Below, in pieces: positions 5,587 through 9,625 of a stretch of DNA of 9,625 nt. The stretch is from Clostridiales bacterium. GTDB taxonomy: Bacteria > Bacillota > Clostridia > Oscillospirales > Oscillospiraceae. How positions within the stretch are numbered: position 1 is the stretch's first letter; each line of letters opens with the position of its first letter. A program made the position numbers and the translations under genes. Under the pieces are notes generated by a model. The model ran no database searches. It was not told the origin of the DNA and was given only the letters and a program-made list of their open reading frames with translations. The DNA is taken from assembly GCA_029098065.1 (NCBI GenBank), contig JAQXNP010000185.1, positions 1 through 9,625 of the forward strand, given 5' to 3'.

Positions 5587-6852
5587 ATGACCGTCACCAT
5601 CACGCCCAAGCTGCTGGCGGGGTCCATCACCCCGCCGCCCAGCAAGAGTCAGGCCCACCGCTGTCTCATCGCCGCCGCCCTGGCGGGACAGGGGAGCGTG
5701 GTCCGCAATCTGGCCGACTCCCAGGACATCGAGGCCACCCGGCGCTGCATGTCGGCGCTGGAGAGCGGGGAGGACATGCCCCTGCTGGACTGCGGAGAGT
5801 CGGGCTCCACCCTTCGCTTCCTCATCCCGGTGGCGCTGGCCCTCCGGGGCGGGGCCCGCTTCACCGGACATGGCCGGCTGATGGAGCGCCCCCAGAAGCC
5901 CTACTTCGACCTGTTTGCCGAAAAGGGGATCTTCTGTGAGCAGAAGGACAATGTCCTCACGGTCCGGGGGAGGCTGGAGCCGGGGATCTATTCCCTGCCG
6001 GGCAACGTGTCCTCCCAGTTTGTCACCGGGCTGCTGTACGCCCTGCCCCTGCTGGATGGGGATTCCGAGATCCGCCTCACCACTCCGCTGGAGTCGGTGG
6101 GCTATGTGAGCATGACCCTTCAGGCCCTGGAGGCCTTCGGCGTCCGGGCGGGCTGGAAAAAAGGGGGCGGGTGCCGGACTCTGCTGGTCCCCGGCGCGCA
6201 GCGCTATGTCCCGGCGGAAGTGACAGTGGAGGCCGACTGGTCCCAGGCCGGATTCTGGTACGCCGCCCAGGGGATTGGCAGCGATGTGACGGTCACCGGG
6301 ATGAATCCGAACTCCATTCAGGGGGACCGGATCATTCTGGACTGGGGCAGGATGCTGCGGGGTGAGCCCCTTTCCGGCGGCGTGACGGTGCCCGTCCTGG
6401 GCAGGGCACGGCTGGGAGAGACGCGGAAGCAGCCGCAGACTCCCCGGGGCTGCTCGGTGAGCATCGACGTGTCCCACAGCCCGGATCTGGTACCCCCGCT
6501 CGCCGCCTGGGGAGCGCTGATGGAGGGCACCCTCTATCTCAAAAACGCCGCCCGGCTGCGGATGAAGGAGAGCGACCGGCTCTCCGCCGTTCGGGAAGAG
6601 CTGTGTAAACTGGGCGCCCGGGTGGAGGAGGGGCCGGACAGCCTTACCATCACCGGGGTGGACCATCTCACCGGCGGAGTGACCGACGCCCACAACGACC
6701 ACCGCATCGCCATGATGCTGGCCATCGCCGCCACCCGGGCCGACGGCCCCGTGACCATCACCGGGGCGGAGAGCGTCCGGAAGTCCTATCCCACTTTCTG
6801 GGCGGATTATGTCCGCCTGGGAGGATGCATCGTCAAGGAGGAAGAGGGATGA
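5587..6852 (+). CDS. aroA: 3-phosphoshikimate 1-carboxyvinyltransferase (EPSP synthase)
   Basis: Sixth shikimate pathway step: joins PEP to shikimate 3-phosphate, giving EPSP; glyphosate targets this family. The 421-residue protein has the two-lobed family's motifs in order: PPSKSQAHR (17-25; K20, S21, R25), CGESGSTLRFLIP (69-81), GNVSSQFVTG (139-148), SHSPDLVPPLAA (296-307; D300 is the likely catalytic Asp), RMKESDRL (325-332; K327, E328, R331) and DAHNDHRIAM (367-376), with K399 near the end. In the glyphosate-contact loop it has G73, S74 and F78 where the E. coli enzyme has G96, T97 and P101. The ribosome site AAGGAGGT (5576-5583) is a near-perfect Shine-Dalgarno directly after the aroB stop. 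The last codons overlap aroC. Confidence 0.96.
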   Translation: MTVTITPKLLAGSITPPPSKSQAHRCLIAAALAGQGSVVRNLADSQDIEATRRCMSALESGEDMPLLDCGESGSTLRFLIPVALALRGGARFTGHGRLMERPQKPYFDLFAEKGIFCEQKDNVLTVRGRLEPGIYSLPGNVSSQFVTGLLYALPLLDGDSEIRLTTPLESVGYVSMTLQALEAFGVRAGWKKGGGCRTLLVPGAQRYVPAEVTVEADWSQAGFWYAAQGIGSDVTVTGMNPNSIQGDRIILDWGRMLRGEPLSGGVTVPVLGRARLGETRKQPQTPRGCSVSIDVSHSPDLVPPLAAWGALMEGTLYLKNAARLRMKESDRLSAVREELCKLGARVEEGPDSLTITGVDHLTGGVTDAHNDHRIAMMLAIAATRADGPVTITGAESVRKSYPTFWADYVRLGGCIVKEEEG

Positions 6853-7892
6853 AGTACACCATTTTCGGAGAATCTCACGGCCCGGCCATCGGGGTGGTGC
6901 TCTCCGGCGTGCCCGCCGGACTGGCGCTGGATCTGGAGGAGGTCCAGCGGGAACTGGACCGCAGGGCTCCCGGAAAGTCTCAGTTGTCCACCGCCCGGAA
7001 GGAGGCTGACGAGGTCCATGTGCTCTCCGGACTGTTTGAGGGCAAGACCACCGGGACCCCTCTGGCCATGGTCATACAGAACTCGGACCAGCACTCCAAT
7101 GACTACGAGGACCTCCGCTATACCCCACGGCCCAGCCACGGGGATTACGCCGGGTTTATGGCCAGCGGAGGCTGTCTGGACTACCGGGGGGGCGGACATT
7201 TCTCCGGCCGGCTCACCGCCCCGCTGGTGGCCGCCGGCGCGGTGGCCAAGCAGGTGCTGGCCCGGCGGGGGATCTGGGTGGGCGCCCACATCAGCAGCAT
7301 TTACGGTATTTCCGACGCCTCCTTTGAAGAGCCGGAGGAACTGAAAGCTGTGGCCGGCAAGGAGTTTCCTGTCCTGGACGATGAAAAGGGGAAAGAGATG
7401 CAGGAGGCCATCCGGGAGGCCAAGAACGATCAGGACTCCGTGGGAGGCGCCATTGAGTGCGCGGTGGTGGGGCTGCCCGCCGGACTGGGAGCCCCGGACT
7501 TCGGCTGCAATGTGGAGGGGATCTTTTCCCAGTACCTCTTTGCCGTGCCCGCCGTCAAGGGTGTGGACTTCGGGGCCGGGGTGGCCTTTGCCTATATGCG
7601 GGGCACCGAGGCCAACGATCCCTTTGAAGTCCGGGACGGGAAAGTGGTCACCCGGACCAACCACGCCGGCGGAGTCAACGGCGGCATTACCAACGGGATG
7701 CCGGTGATCTTTGAGGTCACCATGCGGCCCACGCCCTCCATCTCCCTGCCCCAGGAGACAGTGGATCTGCGGACGGGGGAAGAGGTGGAGATCGAGATCA
7801 AGGGTAGACATGATCCCTGCATTGTCCACCGGGCGGTGCCTGTCATTGAAGCCGCCGCCGCCCTGGCCGCCTGCCAGGTGCTGGGGGTGTAA
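6849..7892 (+). CDS. aroC: Chorismate synthase
   Basis: Final common step: removes phosphate from EPSP to form chorismate, needing reduced FMN. The protein is 347 residues. It starts MKYTIFGESHG, with H10 of the GESHG motif; RPSHGDY (94-100; H97) and DYRGGGHFSGRLTAP (111-125) follow. The latter is a variant of the GGGRSSAR motif of proteobacterial enzymes that I associate with Clostridia. NHAGGVNGGITNG (271-283), RPTPSI (293-298) and HDPCIVHRAVP (321-331) complete the C-terminal signatures; His at 327 is where Pro is usual. I chose the ATG at 6849 over an in-frame ATG at 6825 because AAGGAGG (6835-6841) lies 7 nt upstream and the family begins exactly here. The ATGA overlap with aroA (6849-6852) points to translational coupling. 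Confidence 0.97.
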   Translation: MKYTIFGESHGPAIGVVLSGVPAGLALDLEEVQRELDRRAPGKSQLSTARKEADEVHVLSGLFEGKTTGTPLAMVIQNSDQHSNDYEDLRYTPRPSHGDYAGFMASGGCLDYRGGGHFSGRLTAPLVAAGAVAKQVLARRGIWVGAHISSIYGISDASFEEPEELKAVAGKEFPVLDDEKGKEMQEAIREAKNDQDSVGGAIECAVVGLPAGLGAPDFGCNVEGIFSQYLFAVPAVKGVDFGAGVAFAYMRGTEANDPFEVRDGKVVTRTNHAGGVNGGITNGMPVIFEVTMRPTPSISLPQETVDLRTGEEVEIEIKGRHDPCIVHRAVPVIEAAAALAACQVLGV

Positions 7893-7916
7893 GGTTTTGG
7901 AGAAGGAGTGTCAGCT

Positions 7917-9074
7917 GTGAGCGAATTGGAAGAATATCGGAGGCAGATTGACGCAATCGACGAAGAACTGGTCCGGCTGTTCCTCCGGCGGATGGCCGTC
8001 ACCGGGCAGGTCGGGGAATACAAGCGGGCCCGGGACATTCCGGTGCTGGACAGCCAGCGGGAACGGCAGGTCATCGCCGCCAAGACCGCTCTGGCGGATA
8101 CTCCCGCCGCCAAGGCCGACGTGGCCAGTCTCTATGAGTCCATCATGGCCATCTCCCGCCGCCAGCAGCGGACTCTGGTCCGGGAGGGGGCGGAGGACCC
8201 GGGCTATGCCCGGTGGCTGGAGATGAAGGCCCGCCGGCGGGAGCCGGTGGAACATCCCCGGGTGGTCTATCAGGGGGAGCCGGGGGCGTACAGCGAGGAA
8301 GCGGCGGCCGGCTTTTTTGGAGAAGAGGTCAGGACACGGGGCCTGCCCTGGTTCAACGACGTGTTTCAGGCCCTGGCCAACGGGGAGGCGGACTACGCCA
8401 TGCTGCCCATCGAGAACTCCTCCACCGGCTCCATCCGGCAGGTCTATGATCTGCTGACCCAGTACGACTTTTCGCTGGTGGGGGAATGGCAGGTCCGGGT
8501 GGAACACTGCCTGGCCGCCCTGCCCGGGGTGACTATGGAGGACATCAGCACCGTCCATTCCCATGAGCAGGGGCTCCAGCAGTGTGACCGGTTCCTGGAG
8601 GGCCACCGGGACTGGGTCCAGGTGCCCGCCCTGGACACGGCGGGCTCGGCCAAATGGGTGCGGGAGACCGGGGACCCCGCTGCCGCCGCCATCTGTTCCC
8701 GCCGGGCGGCCAGGCTTTACGGCCTCAATGTGCTGGCCGGTCCCATCAACCACAACACCGCCAATTTTACCCGCTTCGTGGTGGTTTCCCCCGTGCCGGA
8801 GCTGCGGGAGGGACGGGACAAGATCTCCGCCGTCTTTACGCTGCCCCATCAGTCGGGCTCCCTCCACGAGATATTGACTGTGTTCGCAGTCCACGGCCTC
8901 AACCTTCAGAAAATCGAGTCCCGGCCCATTCCCGACCGGGGGTGGGAGTACTTTTTCTTCCTGGAATGCACCGGCGACCTCACCGCTCCGGGGATGGACG
9001 GGGTCATCCACGAGCTGTCCCAGCTCTCCGCCGATTTCCGCATTCTGGGCAATTTCAAGGGGTATTCAGAATGA
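7917..9074 (+). CDS. pheA: Bifunctional chorismate mutase (AroQ)-prephenate dehydratase with ACT domain (P-protein)
   Basis: Commits chorismate to phenylalanine: chorismate to prephenate, then to phenylpyruvate. There are three domains in 385 residues. The AroQ helical mutase (about 1-90) has R8, R25, K36, D45, R48, E49 and Q83/Q84, matching the E. coli P-protein active-site set. The dehydratase (about 114-292) has LPIENSSTGS (163-172) and the catalytic TRF at 285-287. The ACT domain (about 302-380) has GSLHE (314-318, the GALV region) and ESRP (334-337), the Phe-binding motifs, so feedback inhibition by Phe is likely. The start is GTG at 7917: AAGGAG (7903-7908) is 8 nt upstream, whereas the GTG at 7908 overlaps that same site and is unlikely. 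Gap to aroC is 24 nt; it overlaps aroK by ATGA. Confidence 0.95.
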   Translation: MSELEEYRRQIDAIDEELVRLFLRRMAVTGQVGEYKRARDIPVLDSQRERQVIAAKTALADTPAAKADVASLYESIMAISRRQQRTLVREGAEDPGYARWLEMKARRREPVEHPRVVYQGEPGAYSEEAAAGFFGEEVRTRGLPWFNDVFQALANGEADYAMLPIENSSTGSIRQVYDLLTQYDFSLVGEWQVRVEHCLAALPGVTMEDISTVHSHEQGLQQCDRFLEGHRDWVQVPALDTAGSAKWVRETGDPAAAAICSRRAARLYGLNVLAGPINHNTANFTRFVVVSPVPELREGRDKISAVFTLPHQSGSLHEILTVFAVHGLNLQKIESRPIPDRGWEYFFFLECTGDLTAPGMDGVIHELSQLSADFRILGNFKGYSE

Positions 9075-9505
9075 GCAGAAATATCGTTCTCATCGGTATG
9101 ATGGGCTGCGGCAAATCCACCGTGGGGCAGATCCTGGCCGGCCGGCTGGGACGCACTCTGGTGGATACCGACCAGCTGATCGAGGCCCGGGAGGGCCTCA
9201 CCATTCCCGAGCTCTTTGCCTCGGAGGGAGAGGGCTATTTCCGCTCTCTGGAGGTGGGAGTGGCTCAGGCCCTGTCTCTGCGGCAGGATCTGATTATCGC
9301 CTGCGGCGGCGGGCTCCCGCTCCAGGACAGCGCCATCTCGGCCCTCAAGGAGAGCGGCACCGTGTTCTGGCTGGACCGGGATCCCGGCGACATCTATGAT
9401 CATGAGCCCATGGAGGGCCGGCCTCTGGCTCAGCAGGGGCGGCAGGCCTTTCTGGACCGGGCCGCCCAGCGCAGGGAGATCTACCGCCGGTGGGCCGACG
9501 TGGAG
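9071..9505 (+). CDS. aroK: Shikimate kinase, 3' end replaced by unrelated sequence
   Basis: Phosphorylates shikimate with ATP, supplying the substrate of AroA upstream. About 145 residues are recognisable: the Walker A loop GMMGCGKST (9-17), the D-x-D motif DTD (32-34), YFRSLE (56-61; R58, E61), CGGG (78-81), the lid arginine in EGRPLA (115-120; R117) and the C-terminal RREIYRRWAD (134-143). The family is usually about 165-175 residues, so roughly 20-30 C-terminal residues should follow. Instead the frame runs on without a stop to the window end (9625) as sequence unlike shikimate kinase, described separately. The ATG at 9071 overlaps the pheA stop (ATGA). The kinase identity is secure; its native 3' end is missing here. 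Confidence 0.92.
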
Positions 9506-9625
9506 TCCGCCGGGCTGTCGCGGACGTACTTCACGTGGGCGCACGGCGTCGCGGACGATCCCGAGGTGCTCGCGCTCGTCGCGCCGCTGCCGACGAAGAA
9601 GCGCCAGCCGAATCTCGTGTTCGCG
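9506..9625 (+). CDS. DUF2332-like fragment joined in frame to aroK (probable chimeric join)
   Basis: The frame of aroK continues for 40 codons to the window end. The residues include LSRTYFTWAHGVADDPEVLA and then a PLPTKKRQPNLVFA segment, which I recognise as the N-terminal signature of DUF2332 proteins, common in high-GC Actinobacteria such as Microbacteriaceae and of unknown function. Codon use switches sharply: after the first codons Ala is always gcg (5 of 5) and Thr always acg (3 of 3), while the preceding aroK part has 13 Ala codons with no gcg and five Thr codons with no acg. There is no start codon or ribosome site of its own. The best explanation is an assembly or library chimera; a real gene fusion is unlikely. 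Family assignment is from memory of the motif, without a search. Confidence 0.6.

Noticed and set aside
3307..6702. Very long open frame on the minus strand (over 1100 codons), and others at 519-1733, 1432-3048 and 7911-9011
   Set aside because: They lie antisense to aroF-aroB-aroA, proS, pheA and other clearly assigned genes; GC-rich codon use on the + strand removes stop codons from the complementary frames. Their translations are low-complexity Gly/His/Pro/Leu-rich and show no domain.
6825..6848. Upstream in-frame ATG for aroC
   Set aside because: No suitable ribosome site, and it would add residues before the conserved MKYTIFGESHG start; the ATG at 6849 has AAGGAGG at proper spacing.
7908..7916. 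GTG at 7908 as the pheA start
   Set aside because: It overlaps the only Shine-Dalgarno (7903-7908); the GTG at 7917 has 8-nt spacing from that site.
1..9625. CRISPR arrays, insertion sequences, tRNA or rRNA genes, phage or defence genes
   Set aside because: No direct-repeat arrays, transposase motifs, cloverleaf-like sequences or defence-type proteins were seen on either strand; the gene space is filled by housekeeping enzymes.

Overview
The window is a dense, GC-rich stretch with all genes on the + strand. It looks like a chromosomal region of a GC-rich Clostridia, probably an Oscillospiraceae-type gut bacterium. This rests on clostridial-looking protein families (FakA/YloV-type DAK2 protein, ~480-aa ProS with a C-terminal zinc domain, AroC with the GGGHFSGR variant, AroQ-PheA fusion), strong GGAGG-type ribosome sites and heavy use of gcc, cgg and ctg codons. 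The taxon is an inference; no rRNA or marker search could be run.

Layout. Positions 2-574 are the C-terminal third of a fatty acid kinase (fakA), closed by a GC-rich terminator. Positions 678-1526 encode a patatin-like acyl hydrolase with a TTG start, followed by a hairpin that runs directly into the -35 box of a near-consensus promoter. That promoter serves proS (1639-3078), prolyl-tRNA synthetase. A second near-consensus promoter (3087-3115) starts a leader of about 335 nt, followed by an aromatic amino acid operon: aroF (3457-4476), aroB (4489-5574), aroA (5587-6852), aroC (6849-7892), pheA (7917-9074) and aroK (from 9071). Spacing is tight, with two 4-nt ATGA overlaps. Together the genes take PEP and erythrose 4-phosphate into the shikimate pathway, on to chorismate, and from chorismate to phenylpyruvate. 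Dehydroquinase, shikimate dehydrogenase and any Tyr or Trp branch genes are not in the window.

The most interesting part is the leader of the aro operon. It encodes a 34-residue peptide with a Tyr/Phe/Trp cluster and ends in a perfect 13-bp stem terminator with a T tract. Between them are sequences that can form the mutually exclusive 1:2, 2:3 and 3:4 pairings of a ribosome-mediated transcription attenuator. The hexamer GGGCTC occurs both in the peptide's aromatic codon cluster and in the 5' arm of the terminator, and both copies can pair with a segment over the peptide's stop codon.

The last ~120 bases are foreign to the rest. Within the aroK frame, at about 9503-9518, the protein stops looking like shikimate kinase and continues in frame as a DUF2332-like, actinobacterial-looking sequence with abruptly different codon use. 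This is most likely a chimeric assembly or library join, so the 3' end of aroK should not be trusted.
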